Assembly: GCA_029978905.1 (NCBI GenBank)
Contig: JAPOIM010000042.1
Span: 1 to 40,211, forward strand
DNA length: 40,211 bases
DNA from: Planctomycetota bacterium
Lineage (GTDB): Bacteria > Planctomycetota > Planctomycetia > Pirellulales > UBA1268
Direction of reading: 5' to 3'
The notes under the pieces: generated by a model
Told to the model about the DNA's origin: nothing
Databases searched by the model: none
What the model saw: only the letters and a program-made list of their open reading frames with translations
Translations under genes and position numbers: made by a program
In this document: positions 25,003 through 34,265 of the stretch, piece after piece
How positions within the stretch are numbered: position 1 is the stretch's first letter
Layout: each line of letters opens with the position of its first letter

Positions 25003-26748
25003 CTACGCCTCCAAGCGGCGAAATGCGCGAATCCCGAGCAGCAGGGGCACACCGCTCGCCAGCAGCCCAAGCCCCACCAAGAGCCCGACGGCAAGTGCCG
25101 GCCCACCACCGGGGGTGGCAAACGGTTCCAGCAGGCCCCGCAACCACGCAAACGAGTCGCCGAGGGCGAGGGCGGCCGAGCGGGCGTGGAAAGGCAGCCC
25201 CGCGATCAACACGATGGGCATGATGAAGAGCGAACTGAGCACCAGGCTCAGGGTGCCACCAAACCCCGCGGCGATTTTTGAAGGGGAGGCCTCGCGGAGG
25301 TCGGGCATCCGCGCCCCAAGCCCAACGGCGATTCCTGAGAGGCCGATGCAAAGCGAAACACAGGCCACTTCGTGGAGCACGATCGTGGCCGGAGAGAGGC
25401 CAAGCATGCGGTCACTGAGGAGAATCAACAGGCAGCACGGCGGTAGGGAGCCGGCAACGGAAAAAATAAACTTGGACCAGACAATCTGATCTCGACGCAC
25501 CGGCAGGAGGCCGAGAATCCAGAACCGCCGCCCTTCGAGGCTGATCATGGGGTAGACGAAGCGGGTGGTGAACGTCGAGAGGATCAGGCCCACGACCCCC
25601 AGATTCATGCAGCCAATCAGCGAGGCGTAGGCATTGTCGTACTGAAACGACCGGAGGTTGTAGAAGTAGATCCCCAGCAGGCCGAAGAAGATCACGAACT
25701 GTGACCACTGGGCGATGTCACGGCGAAAGAGGCGAAGGTCTTTCACCAACAGGAGCCGGAGTGGGAGCCCTCGGCGTGTCCCCGCACGCTCGAGCACGCG
25801 ATCAAGCACGTTTGTTCGCGGTGCCCGGCGAGCGGTGTACTCGCTTGCGAGGAGCCCGTAGCCCCGACGGTACCAGCGGCGGGCGAGCCAGCCGGTGAGC
25901 AGGTGCAGGATGAGGCCGTTGGACACCAGCACGGCCAAGAAGGCGCCCGCTTCGGCGAGCGACGACCACTGCTCAAGGGGGTCGCTCGTGCTGCGGCCCG
26001 CCTCCATCAGCCCGCTCGTCAGCCACCAACTCGGCAGGAACCGCTGCTCCGTGACCGCGAGCCGGCTAAAGGCTTGCTCAAACCAGGTGGTGGTCAGCCG
26101 ATCGGCATTGACGTTGCTGAGGGCATGCCAACCCATCCAGCTTCCCACGCCGATCGCGACCACGCCGGCAATGGAGAGCACATGCAGCCGCAGTCTGGGC
26201 AGCCATCTCACGAGGGTGATGCAGAGCATGCCGCCAAGGTTGGCGGGGATGATCACGAAAGCGACCATCATTGGCAGCATCAGGAGGTAGTACGGGAGCC
26301 TCGCTTCATTCACCACGCCGAAGGCGACGAGCATCGGGCTGCCGAGCAACACGAAGCCCCAGCTGGAAAACCAGATCGACTCCTGGAACACATGCGAAAA
26401 AATCGCCTCGGACGTGGCCGGGAGGGTGAGGAGCAGTCGCGATTCGCGAGAGGTGTAGAGCCCTGAGTAGAGGAGGATGCCGCTGGAAAAGACGAGCATC
26501 ACCATCAGCGAAAGAAAGAAGGCATTGAAGAGCATCGGGATCACGTCGGCGTGCAAGTCTTCCAGGAAGAGGAAGGCTTCGTAGAAGAGGCCAAACAGTG
26601 ATGCCCAAAAAACCAGGCTCAGGAGCGCCACCAGCGCGAGCCGCAGTCGGGCAGTCTTCGCCATCTCACCGAGAGTCGACGACACGATTGCTCGACGGAG
26701 ACGAAAGAACAGCCAGGCCTCGTCCGCTGGGCCGAGAGGACGATCCAT
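25003..26748 (-). CDS. ABC transporter permease, multi-helix
   Basis: The 581-residue integral membrane protein has about a dozen hydrophobic helices in two halves, joined by a soluble stretch of about residues 195-270. A second charged stretch (RRAPRTNVLDRVLERAG, then LLVKDLRLFRRD) precedes the C-terminal helices; such KDxRLxxRD motifs are seen in ABC-2-type exporter permeases. It is paired with the ATPase gene that ends one base before its ATG. The substrate is unknown; the pair may be an exporter of a hydrophobic compound or a membrane-maintenance system. Confidence 0.75.
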   Translation of the reverse strand: MDRPLGPADEAWLFFRLRRAIVSSTLGEMAKTARLRLALVALLSLVFWASLFGLFYEAFLFLEDLHADVIPMLFNAFFLSLMVMLVFSSGILLYSGLYTSRESRLLLTLPATSEAIFSHVFQESIWFSSWGFVLLGSPMLVAFGVVNEARLPYYLLMLPMMVAFVIIPANLGGMLCITLVRWLPRLRLHVLSIAGVVAIGVGSWMGWHALSNVNADRLTTTWFEQAFSRLAVTEQRFLPSWWLTSGLMEAGRSTSDPLEQWSSLAEAGAFLAVLVSNGLILHLLTGWLARRWYRRGYGLLASEYTARRAPRTNVLDRVLERAGTRRGLPLRLLLVKDLRLFRRDIAQWSQFVIFFGLLGIYFYNLRSFQYDNAYASLIGCMNLGVVGLILSTFTTRFVYPMISLEGRRFWILGLLPVRRDQIVWSKFIFSVAGSLPPCCLLILLSDRMLGLSPATIVLHEVACVSLCIGLSGIAVGLGARMPDLREASPSKIAAGFGGTLSLVLSSLFIMPIVLIAGLPFHARSAALALGDSFAWLRGLLEPFATPGGGPALAVGLLVGLGLLASGVPLLLGIRAFRRLEA

Positions 26749-26749
26749 C

Positions 26750-27505
26750 TCACACCGCCCCTTCGTGTGGAGCGGCTGAAAGACCCCGGCCGGTGATCTG
26801 CAGGTACAGATCCTCGAGCGACGACTCCTCGACCGACAGCTGCTGTCGCAACTCGCTCACGGTGCCCAGGAACTGAAGACGCCCTCGCACCATGATCCCC
26901 ACGCGGTCGGCCAGTTCCTCGGCCATGGCCAACGTGTGGGTCGACATGAACACGGTCATGCCGTCGCGCGTGCGAGATTTGATGAGATCTTTCACGATCC
27001 GCACGGTGCGGGGGTCGAGGCCCACCATCGGCTCATCCAGCACGAGCACTTCGGGAGCATGCAGCAACGCCGCCGCGAAGACGAGTCGTTGCTTCATGCC
27101 GAGGGAGTAGCTCTCCGAGAGGTCGTCAACGAAGTCGCCAAGCTCGAAGGCTTCGATCTCGTCGTCGATGCGGGCGGCGGCCACGTCGCGGTCCATGCCA
27201 AACATGTCGGCGATGAACCAGAGAAACTCTCGGCCGCTGAGCTTGTCGTAGAGGATCGCCTCGTCGGGGACATAGCCAATCGTGCTGTGCGCGGCGCGGG
27301 TGTTGTGCACCAGGTCGTGACCACACACGCGAACGCTGCCACGGGACGGCTGCAGGAGCCCCACGAGCATCTTGATGCTCGTGGTTTTGCCAGCCCCACT
27401 CGGCCCCAGGAGGGCAAAAAGCTCGCCCGAGGGAATCGTGAGCGTCAGGTTCCGCACGGCTTCTTTGGTGCCGTAGGTGCGTGTCACGTTTTCAAACTCG
27501 ATCAT
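26750..27505 (-). CDS. ABC transporter ATP-binding protein
   Basis: The 251-residue ATPase has Walker A GPSGAGKTT, the Q-loop region around IGYVPDEAILYDKLSG, the signature as ESYSLGMKQR (a degenerate LSGGQ), Walker B VLVLDEPMVGLDP and switch His in MSTHT. It would power the adjacent permease. It starts 20 bp after the anchored protein's stop and ends one base before the permease start. Confidence 0.92.
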   Translation of the reverse strand: MIEFENVTRTYGTKEAVRNLTLTIPSGELFALLGPSGAGKTTSIKMLVGLLQPSRGSVRVCGHDLVHNTRAAHSTIGYVPDEAILYDKLSGREFLWFIADMFGMDRDVAAARIDDEIEAFELGDFVDDLSESYSLGMKQRLVFAAALLHAPEVLVLDEPMVGLDPRTVRIVKDLIKSRTRDGMTVFMSTHTLAMAEELADRVGIMVRGRLQFLGTVSELRQQLSVEESSLEDLYLQITGRGLSAAPHEGAV

Positions 27506-27525
27506 GGTGTTTCTCTATGGTGCTG

Positions 27526-28425
27526 CTACCGGCGGCCGGATGGGATCGGAGGCACCGTCTTGGCGAGCATGCGGGCGTCGCTGTCGCTGCGTCGTACGAA
27601 AGACAAGGCCTTGCCGAGAAACTGCGATTCCTGTTTGAGCACGCGGCCGTCACGTTCGACCCACAGCCGCACTCTCGGTTCGCGGGTGCTGGATGGGTCG
27701 TCGCGGTACGTCACGAGCAGGGGCCGCACGATGCGGTCTTCCCAGAAGAGCGTCACGTCTCCCTCAACGTGGGCGTGGAGGACGGTGAGGGGAGAGCCCG
27801 TGAAACTCAGTGGGTTGTATATCGGGACGGTCCACCGCTGGCCCTTCGTGAGGCCAGGAAGCATGGCCTGCGGCGAGAGTTCGTCTCCGAGCATGGCGCT
27901 GTCGGGCAGTTGTCGCGACGTTTCATAGACGAACTCACGGCTCCGCACCGTGAGCGAGGCTTCGTCGCCTTCGACCGTGCCGCGAATCACCACGCGCTGG
28001 GCGAGATCGGGCAAGAAGACCTTCGACTCGAACTCTTCAATGTGCCCGTCGTGGTCGAGCCAGATCTCGCCGGTGGTGTCGAGGATGAGGGTCGTCTCGG
28101 GCGGAAATGAAGCGACCGTAAGTCGCTGCACCCAGGCAGGGAGAAGTTCATCCAGCGGAAGTTCGTCGAGCCGCAGCCGTGAGGTGACGAGCCAGCCAGC
28201 CTCGGCGGGTTGACGCGGGGAGCATTCGCTGATGGCCCAGCCAATCACCTCCTCATCCCACAAGACGCTCCATGCGACGGGTGCGTCACGCTGCTCGGGC
28301 GCAAAGTATGACGACGGCGGATCGCCCGTGTAGAGCAGGGGGGCGATCTTCTGCGTCAACAGCCAGCCTGTCGAAGCCGCCCAGAAAATGATCACGAGGG
28401 GCGTGACCCAGGGCCTTCGCAGCAT
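27526..28425 (-). CDS. membrane-anchored extracytoplasmic protein linked to ABC exporter
   Basis: From ATG 28425 this is a 299-residue protein with one N-terminal helix (WVTPLVIIFWAASTGWLL), then a soluble domain of about 270 residues rich in beta-like alternation, ending SGRR. GGAG lies four bases before this ATG; an in-frame GTG at 28479 would add 18 polar residues. I do not recognise the domain. As the first gene before the ABC ATPase and permease, it may be an accessory part of the exporter. Confidence 0.65.
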   Translation of the reverse strand: MLRRPWVTPLVIIFWAASTGWLLTQKIAPLLYTGDPPSSYFAPEQRDAPVAWSVLWDEEVIGWAISECSPRQPAEAGWLVTSRLRLDELPLDELLPAWVQRLTVASFPPETTLILDTTGEIWLDHDGHIEEFESKVFLPDLAQRVVIRGTVEGDEASLTVRSREFVYETSRQLPDSAMLGDELSPQAMLPGLTKGQRWTVPIYNPLSFTGSPLTVLHAHVEGDVTLFWEDRIVRPLLVTYRDDPSSTREPRVRLWVERDGRVLKQESQFLGKALSFVRRSDSDARMLAKTVPPIPSGRR

Positions 28426-28479
28426 CGCTCTCCATCCCTGCAGGCGGTTCGGTTGACGACGGGGCTCCTCTGGTCCCAC

Positions 28480-28786
28480 TCGCCGCTACGGCATCCTAGC
28501 TGACCCTCGCGTTGAGGGGTATCCGCCAAGGTGGCTGTGCGGCCGTGGAGTGGGTCGGCAGGTTCGCGTTTTCCCTGAAAAAACGCAAAGGTTTGGTGGA
28601 TTGATGCCGCCGCGGTATCATGCGTGGCGGCCTTGAGGAGGAAACGTTCTCTTCAAAGCCGGGAGGGAACCATCACCAGGTGCATCTGCGGAAGTCCTGA
28701 GCCTCGCGTGCGAGGTTGTGTCCTCACGGCAACAGGCTTTCGCGGCGGCACATCGAGTCTTTGAGGCATCGAGCACGGAGGGTGGA
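28480..28786. other. divergent intergenic region with candidate promoter and hairpins
   Basis: The 307 bp contain no credible gene. GCGTTTT (28566-28572) pairs with AAAACGC (28580-28586), and CCTCG/CGAGG at 28702-28715 forms a small hairpin. A plus-strand promoter candidate lies at 28593-28621, upstream of the zinc-ribbon gene. No clear promoter for the minus-strand operon was found. Confidence 0.5.
28593..28621 (+). promoter_or_regulatory. putative promoter of the zinc-ribbon gene
   Basis: TTGGTG (28593-28598) and TATCAT (28616-28621) with 17-bp spacing form a plausible sigma-70-type promoter. The leader to ATG 28787 would be about 160 nt. Confidence 0.35.
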
Positions 28787-29062
28787 ATGGTACGGTCTCC
28801 AGTTTTCTTTCATCAGCAGTGCCCTGTCTGCGGCCGCGTGGTTCGAGTTCGCGTTTCTTTGCTCGGCCGACAGGTTTTTTGTCAGCATTGCCAGGGGAGT
28901 TTTGTGGCGAGCGACCCGTCGATGAGTGACGGGGGGGTGAGCCAGGTGACTCCGATCGTTGATGACCTGATCGAGCGGGCGAACGACCTGCTCGCCCGCG
29001 CCACGTGTGCGTCGGAGGATGCCGAGGCCGACGTCATGCCGGCTGGCACGTGTTTCCAGTAA
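28787..29062 (+). CDS. small zinc-ribbon protein
   Basis: The 91-residue protein has CPVCGR near residue 12 and CQHCQG near 32, a four-Cys zinc ribbon, after MVRSPVFFHQ; the rest is low in conserved motifs with an acidic stretch ending AGTCFQ. A GGAGGG sequence lies about five bases before ATG 28787. It overlaps the convergent aroA by 29 bp. I recall similar small ribbons in planctomycetes, but no function is known. Confidence 0.6.
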   Translation: MVRSPVFFHQQCPVCGRVVRVRVSLLGRQVFCQHCQGSFVASDPSMSDGGVSQVTPIVDDLIERANDLLARATCASEDAEADVMPAGTCFQ

Positions 29063-30332
29063 TGGCGGCGAAGGCATCCCAATAGCCCGGGAAAGTCTTG
29101 CCCACACAGCCAGGATCGTTGATGACCACGTCGTCGGTGAGCAAGCCGGCGAGTGAGAGGCTCATTGCCATTCGGTGGTCGTCGTAGGTGTCGAGTCGGG
29201 CTCCGTGCATGGGGGCCGGTTCGATCTTCAAGCCGTCGTCAAACTCCGTGATGACCGCGCCGAGTTTCCGCAGTTCGCAGGCGAGGTCGCCGATGCGATC
29301 GGTTTCTTTGTCGCGGATGTGACGCACGTTCGTGATCACCGTCGGGGTGTCCGCAAAGCAGGCGACCACGGCGAGCGTGGGAACGGTGTCGCTGATCGCG
29401 TTCATGTCGATGTCGATGCCGTGGCACGCTCGCCCGCTGACTTCAATCGCACCGTCGCACCAGTTCACGTCGCACCCCATCAAGCCGAGGGCATCCGCAA
29501 AGCCCACGTCTCCTTGGAGGCTCGCTTTGCTGAGGCCGTCGAGCCGCATGCGTCCTCCTGTGATGGCAGCCATCGCGAGGAAATAGCTCGCAGCCGACGC
29601 GTCTGGCTCGATCTCGTAGGCTCGGCCCTGGTAGCCCCCCGGTGAGATCTGCCAGGTGTCTTTCGACAGGCTCGACTCGCCCCCGAAGGCCTGCATTACG
29701 CGAGCCGTCATTTCCAGATAGGGCCAGGACACGAGTTCTCCCTGGAACCGAAGTTCGAGTCCTCCGGGAAGGCAGGGGCCAATCATCGCCAGCCCGCTGG
29801 CGAACTGGCTGGAGATGTCGCCGCGGACGTCGAGGATTGCCCGGTCGCCGAGAGCAGGAGGGCCGCCCGCGATCGTGACGGGCGGGCAACGTCCAGGACT
29901 CTCCGCAGTGGCCAAGAGGGAGAGTTGCTGGAGGGCGTCGATCAGGTCGCCGATCGGACGCTGCCGCATCCGTGCGGTGCCGTCGAGCCGGTACGGACCG
30001 GTGCCGAGGCCACAGAGTGCCGTGAGGAAGCGCATTGTGGTGCCACTGGCGCGGCAGTCGATCGTGGCGGTTGCTGAAGGCAGGCGACCGCCACAGCCCG
30101 CCACGCTCATGCGTGTCGCCTGCCAGTCGGCGTCCACTGCGACACCGAGGGCGGTGAGACCCGCGGCCATCACACGGGTGTCTTCACTGTCGAGCACACC
30201 CGAGAGCGTGCTCTCGCCAGCCGCTGCGGCGGCCACGATCACGGCGCGGTTGGTGAGGCTCTTTGAGCCAGGTGGTCGGAAGCGACCGGTGATGGGTTGG
30301 GGGGCTCGGGGGATCAGGTAGGCGTCGGGCAT
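29034..30332 (-). CDS. aroA: 3-phosphoshikimate 1-carboxyvinyltransferase (EPSP synthase)
   Basis: The 432-residue enzyme joins phosphoenolpyruvate to shikimate-3-phosphate, the sixth step to chorismate. PGSKSLTNRA near the start holds the catalytic Lys; DCRASGTTMRFLTALC, LDGTARMRQRPIGDLIDAL and IRHIRDKETDRI / DTYDDHRMAMSL are family signatures. ATG 30332 gives the usual length; the open frame extends upstream across the divergent dehydrogenase but is not conserved. The 3' end overlaps the zinc-ribbon gene by 29 bp. Its product feeds mqnA on the same chromosome segment. Confidence 0.95.
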   Translation of the reverse strand: MPDAYLIPRAPQPITGRFRPPGSKSLTNRAVIVAAAAAGESTLSGVLDSEDTRVMAAGLTALGVAVDADWQATRMSVAGCGGRLPSATATIDCRASGTTMRFLTALCGLGTGPYRLDGTARMRQRPIGDLIDALQQLSLLATAESPGRCPPVTIAGGPPALGDRAILDVRGDISSQFASGLAMIGPCLPGGLELRFQGELVSWPYLEMTARVMQAFGGESSLSKDTWQISPGGYQGRAYEIEPDASAASYFLAMAAITGGRMRLDGLSKASLQGDVGFADALGLMGCDVNWCDGAIEVSGRACHGIDIDMNAISDTVPTLAVVACFADTPTVITNVRHIRDKETDRIGDLACELRKLGAVITEFDDGLKIEPAPMHGARLDTYDDHRMAMSLSLAGLLTDDVVINDPGCVGKTFPGYWDAFAAITGNTCQPA

Positions 30333-30483
30333 GGTGGGCGGTTCGGCGGCGTCGGACAAAGAGCGTGGGCTGCTGCGAGACCTTTCCCACGATCGCAAGA
30401 ACACATGGTAGCCTCCCGTCGGGAAACCGCGGCGCCGACTCCTGCGCCGCCTCACCGATTTGGCGGCCGTGCCGCGCACACCC

Positions 30484-31716
30484 ATGAAGTATGACCTCGC
30501 ATTTCCGCCCTCGATCCGTTTTGGCTGGGGCCGCCTCGAAGAACTTGGCGACGTGATTGCCGGGCTGGGGCAGCAGGCCCTGGTGGTGGCGGGTCGGCAG
30601 AGTTTTGTGGCCAGCGGCGGTGAGGCAACGCTCGCAGCCAGCCTGTCGCGGAAGGGCATTCCCTGGGAGGTGGTGGCTCGCTCGAGCGCGGAGCCGACCG
30701 TGAGCGACGTGGCGGTTGCCGCGCGCGACCTCGCGGCCCGCCGTTTGGCGGGGATCGTTGTGGTGGCGGTGGGAGGTGGGGCCACGATCGACCTCGCCAA
30801 GGCAGCCGCGGCGATTGCCGCCAATGTCGACCCGGACGCGCGGCCGCAGAGCCTTGAGGCATGGGAATCGTTGGTGGTGGACCATCTTGAGGGAGTCGGG
30901 AAGCAACTTCCGATTCTGCGTGCGCCTCCTCCGCTGGTGGCCGTTCCCACCACGGCGGGCACGGGCGCCGAAGCGACCCGCAACGCGGTCATCTCCTGCC
31001 CGCGTCGCGGCTTCAAGAAGAGTGTGCGAAGTCCGCTGATGGTGCCGCGGGCAGTGGTGGTCGATCCGCAGCTGACGCTCTCAAGCCCAGCCCGCGTGGC
31101 AGCCGCGTCTGGACTCGACGCGATCACGCAGCTGCTGGAATCGCTGGTCACGCGAGCGGTCAGTCCTGTTCCCCAGGCGATCGCCGCATCGGCCGTGGCG
31201 GGCGCCATGCGGGCCCTGCCGACGGTGGTGAAGGGGGCAAGGTCACGGACGCCGGGAGTAGCCGTGAGCGAAGACGAACGCGACGCCTGCAGCGTGATGA
31301 GTCACGCGGCGATGGTCTCAGGCCTGGCGCTCGCCAATAGCGGCCTCGGGATGGCGCACGGGGTGGCCCCATCCCTCGGAGTGGCCTGTGGAGCTTCTCA
31401 CGGCGAGGCCTGTGCCGTCATGCTTCCGGCGGCAATCCGCGTGAACCTCGAGACGTGCGCGGCGAAGTATGCCGATGTTGAGCGGCAGCTGGATCTTCAG
31501 GCTTCGGCTGATGACCTGCAGGCCGCCAAGGCGTTTTTGACGCGTGTCGAGCAGTTATGCGATGCGGTGGCCGTGCCCCGTCGGTTGTCGGCACTGGGGG
31601 TCACCTCCTCGATGCTCCCGTGGCTCGCTGAAAACTCAGGAGGGAACAGCATGCGGGGGAATCCGGTGGAGGTTACGCCTGCGATGTTGCTGCCGATCCT
31701 CGAGAGCATGCTGTAG
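30484..31716 (+). CDS. iron-containing alcohol dehydrogenase family protein
   Basis: The 410-residue protein belongs to the group III (iron-type) dehydrogenases. NAD-binding GGGATIDLAKAA, PTTAGTGAEATRNAV and the metal-site GMAHGVAPSLGVACGASHGEACAVMLP, with the two His ligands, are clear. It would interconvert an alcohol and an aldehyde or ketone using NAD(P)H; substrate is not predictable. ATG 30484 is preferred over the in-frame TTG 30460. It is divergent from aroA across ~150 bp. Confidence 0.9.
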   Translation: MKYDLAFPPSIRFGWGRLEELGDVIAGLGQQALVVAGRQSFVASGGEATLAASLSRKGIPWEVVARSSAEPTVSDVAVAARDLAARRLAGIVVVAVGGGATIDLAKAAAAIAANVDPDARPQSLEAWESLVVDHLEGVGKQLPILRAPPPLVAVPTTAGTGAEATRNAVISCPRRGFKKSVRSPLMVPRAVVVDPQLTLSSPARVAAASGLDAITQLLESLVTRAVSPVPQAIAASAVAGAMRALPTVVKGARSRTPGVAVSEDERDACSVMSHAAMVSGLALANSGLGMAHGVAPSLGVACGASHGEACAVMLPAAIRVNLETCAAKYADVERQLDLQASADDLQAAKAFLTRVEQLCDAVAVPRRLSALGVTSSMLPWLAENSGGNSMRGNPVEVTPAMLLPILESML

Positions 31717-31737
31717 CACGCCGCACCCGTCTTCGGT

Positions 31738-32790
31738 CTACGGCATGCTCAAGAGCGGGTCGTCGAGCAACGGGAGCAGCAACGACGCGTCGGCCCCTTG
31801 GGCGGCTGCGGCTTGCCACGCGTCTCTCGCCGCGTCGAGGTCTGGCTGCGGTTTGGTGGCGTGGTAAGCACCGACGAAGAGTTGGTTGGCGGGCCGCTCG
31901 TCAAGCCAGTCGGCCACGATCGCTTCGACCACCAAGGCAGGGATCGCGTCGGTCGTGCGACGGACGGTGCGTCCCTGTGACCGAAAAACGAACGAGTCGG
32001 GCGTGCTCTCCACGATCGCAATCTTGCCCGCCGGCGTGTCATATTCGTCGCCACTCGTCACCGACGCGAGGGCCTCGCTTTGCAGATCGACATAGCCGCG
32101 TGCGTAGTGCAGCAGCTGTTTCCACGCCGCCACGCGGGGCATCAGCGGCGTGTCGCGCACCTGCTTCTCGACGGTCGTCAGCGTCTCCTCGGCTTTCTCG
32201 TAGTCGGCATCGGCGATCGCGCTCAGCACGGCCACGAGATCAGGGTCGATCTCCGGAAGCGGTGGTGGTGTCGGGTCGGGTAAAGGGGGGGTGCGTGCCT
32301 CGCCGGACGACATAGAGGGTGACGTGCCTGTGGCGGCCATCGCCGATTCGGAAGGTGCTTCTGTCTGCGGCCGGTTGATCCGCGGCGGACGCGGTCTTGG
32401 ACGCTCCATGGCGGCTACTGCATCGTTGCCTGGGGCCTCGACGTCTGCCGGCGCCGGAATGGGAACCTCGGTGGGGAGGCCCGGTCGCTCGCCCGCGGCC
32501 TGTTGCTGGCCCGCTGGCGACGGGTTGAGTTGCACCTGCCGCCACACCACCCAGCCGGCGAAGGCCGCGACGGCGATGGCGAGGAGGCTCACGCCGGTGG
32601 CGGCCGGCGAACTGCGAGATCGGCGTCGCTTTCGCACGCGAACCCGTGGGACCGTGCGCGTCGGTTCGGCGGGGGCCGGCGATGGTGTGGCCTGGGGAGC
32701 GGCCGCGGGGACGGACGGCTGCGGCTGGCTGCGGCTCCGCGGTGGAGCGGGCATTCGTCGGCGGGAATCGGCGCTGCGCTGCGTTGACAT
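31738..32790 (-). CDS. single-pass membrane protein with Pro-rich linkers, unknown function
   Basis: The 350-residue protein (from ATG 32790; GTG 32808 is an alternative) has a basic, Pro/Ala/Ser-rich N-terminal segment, then one membrane helix (SLLAIAVAAFAGWVVW), a Pro-rich stretch, and a C-terminal domain of ~160 residues (DPDLVAVLSAIADADYEKAEETL onward). I do not recognise this domain. A TATAAT lies about 90 bp upstream. It is opposite to the peptidase gene. Confidence 0.6.
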   Translation of the reverse strand: MSTQRSADSRRRMPAPPRSRSQPQPSVPAAAPQATPSPAPAEPTRTVPRVRVRKRRRSRSSPAATGVSLLAIAVAAFAGWVVWRQVQLNPSPAGQQQAAGERPGLPTEVPIPAPADVEAPGNDAVAAMERPRPRPPRINRPQTEAPSESAMAATGTSPSMSSGEARTPPLPDPTPPPLPEIDPDLVAVLSAIADADYEKAEETLTTVEKQVRDTPLMPRVAAWKQLLHYARGYVDLQSEALASVTSGDEYDTPAGKIAIVESTPDSFVFRSQGRTVRRTTDAIPALVVEAIVADWLDERPANQLFVGAYHATKPQPDLDAARDAWQAAAAQGADASLLLPLLDDPLLSMP

Positions 32791-32878
32791 CGTCGGGGGT
32801 TTCGCCACACTCCAGCCAATCGGGGAGGAGCGTTTCCGTCACGCGTTCCCTCCGAGAACACCCTGGATTCTTCAAAAC

Positions 32879-32884
32879 ATTATA
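32879..32884 (-). promoter_or_regulatory. perfect -10 TATAAT for the Pro-rich membrane protein
   Basis: On the minus strand TATAAT (32884-32879) lies about 90 bp before ATG 32790. No consensus -35 is visible at 16-18 bp, so recognition may rely on an extended -10 or another sigma factor. Confidence 0.4.
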
Positions 32885-32935
32885 CCAGCCGTGGCTTGAG
32901 GCTGGAGACGTCACACGGGAGGCACTGTTTTCGCC

Positions 32936-34228
32936 ATGCGACACGCACCGATCGACCCCCAGGTCTTTACGAACAACCGTGAGCGGCTGCGAACGCTTCT
33001 CCCCCCGCATGCGGTCGCGATTGTGCATGCCGCCGACACGCTACCCACGTCGGCTGATGGCGTGCGGCCGCTCCATCCGGCTCCCGACCTGTTCTATCTG
33101 ACGGGCGTTGAGCAGGAAGAGAGCGTGCTGGTCTTGGCTCCCGATGCGGCCGAGCCGAGCATGCGGGAGATGCTGTTCGTGCGGCAGCCTTCCGAAACCC
33201 GGGCACTGTGGGATGGACACTCGCTGAGCACCGACGAGGCGACGGCAATCTCGGGGATCAAAAAGATCCGCTGGATTGCAGAGCTGCCCGGCGTGCTCCA
33301 TCGCCTGATGTGCAACAGCGACGTCGTTTTTCTCAATGCCAACGAGCACGACCGGGCGGCGGTGGAGGTGGAGTCGCGAGACGAGCGGTTAGGCCGCAGC
33401 CTCATGCACCGCTATCCGCTGCAGCGTTACGAGCGGTTGGCACCGTTGATGCACCAGCTGCGGGTCGTGAAGAGCGAGGCCGAGGTTGAACTCATCAAGC
33501 GGGCCTGCGCGATCACGAAGGATGGCTTTGAGCGGGTGGCTCGCATGCTGCGCCCTGGTGTGTGGGAGCACGAGGTGGAGGCCGAGTATCTCCACGAGTT
33601 CACCCGACAGAAGGGCAAGATGGCCTACAACCCCATCGTCGCCACTGGTGGGAATGCGTGCGTCTTGCACTACATCAACAACGATGCCGAGTGTCGTGAT
33701 GGCGAGTTGTTGCTCGTTGATGTGGGAGCGAGCTACGCCAACTACTGCGCCGATCTCACTCGAGTACTCCCGGTCAACGGTCGGTTTACGCCAAGGCAGC
33801 GCGAACTGTACGAGGCCGTTCGTCGGGTGATGGTCTCGTCGATCGAACGGGCGACGGTGGGCACGCTCCATCGCGACTGGACCAAAGCGGCTCGTGACCA
33901 GATGGCCGAAGAGCTGCTGGAGTTGGGGATGATCACGCCTGAGGATGTGGCGAACGCCACCGATGAAAAGCCTGCCTGCTTTAAGTTTTTCATGCACGGC
34001 CTAGGCCACTCGATGGGCCTTGATGTGCACGATGTGGTGCCGCGTGAGCAGCGGTTTGAGGCGGGCTGGGTGCTGACCGTGGAGCCAGGGCTCTATCTGC
34101 CCGAGGAGGGCATCGGCATCCGCCTGGAGAACGACATTTTGGTCACCGACAAGGGACCCGTCGACCTGATGGCGGACATCCCACTGGAAGCCGATGACAT
34201 CGAGGCCCTGATGGCGTCCGGCCATTAG
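32936..34228 (+). CDS. pepP: Xaa-Pro aminopeptidase (aminopeptidase P)
   Basis: The 430-residue M24 peptidase removes N-terminal residues before proline. An N-terminal creatinase-like domain (DLFYLTGVEQEESVLVL) is followed by the pita-bread domain: VDVGASY and CADLTR give the two Asp ligands, HGLGHSMGLDVHD the His, and LTVEPGLY with IRLEND the two Glu, for a dinuclear metal site. The length matches E. coli PepP (441). GGGAGG lies about 12 bases before ATG 32936. Confidence 0.94.
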   Translation: MRHAPIDPQVFTNNRERLRTLLPPHAVAIVHAADTLPTSADGVRPLHPAPDLFYLTGVEQEESVLVLAPDAAEPSMREMLFVRQPSETRALWDGHSLSTDEATAISGIKKIRWIAELPGVLHRLMCNSDVVFLNANEHDRAAVEVESRDERLGRSLMHRYPLQRYERLAPLMHQLRVVKSEAEVELIKRACAITKDGFERVARMLRPGVWEHEVEAEYLHEFTRQKGKMAYNPIVATGGNACVLHYINNDAECRDGELLLVDVGASYANYCADLTRVLPVNGRFTPRQRELYEAVRRVMVSSIERATVGTLHRDWTKAARDQMAEELLELGMITPEDVANATDEKPACFKFFMHGLGHSMGLDVHDVVPREQRFEAGWVLTVEPGLYLPEEGIGIRLENDILVTDKGPVDLMADIPLEADDIEALMASGH

Positions 34229-34265
34229 CGGCCTGCGTGCCGTCGATCCGCTGTGCACATGCCGT

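Noticed and set aside
30333-31208. Upstream extension of the aroA frame
   Set aside because: It lies antisense to the dehydrogenase, and EPSP synthase homology begins at ATG 30332.
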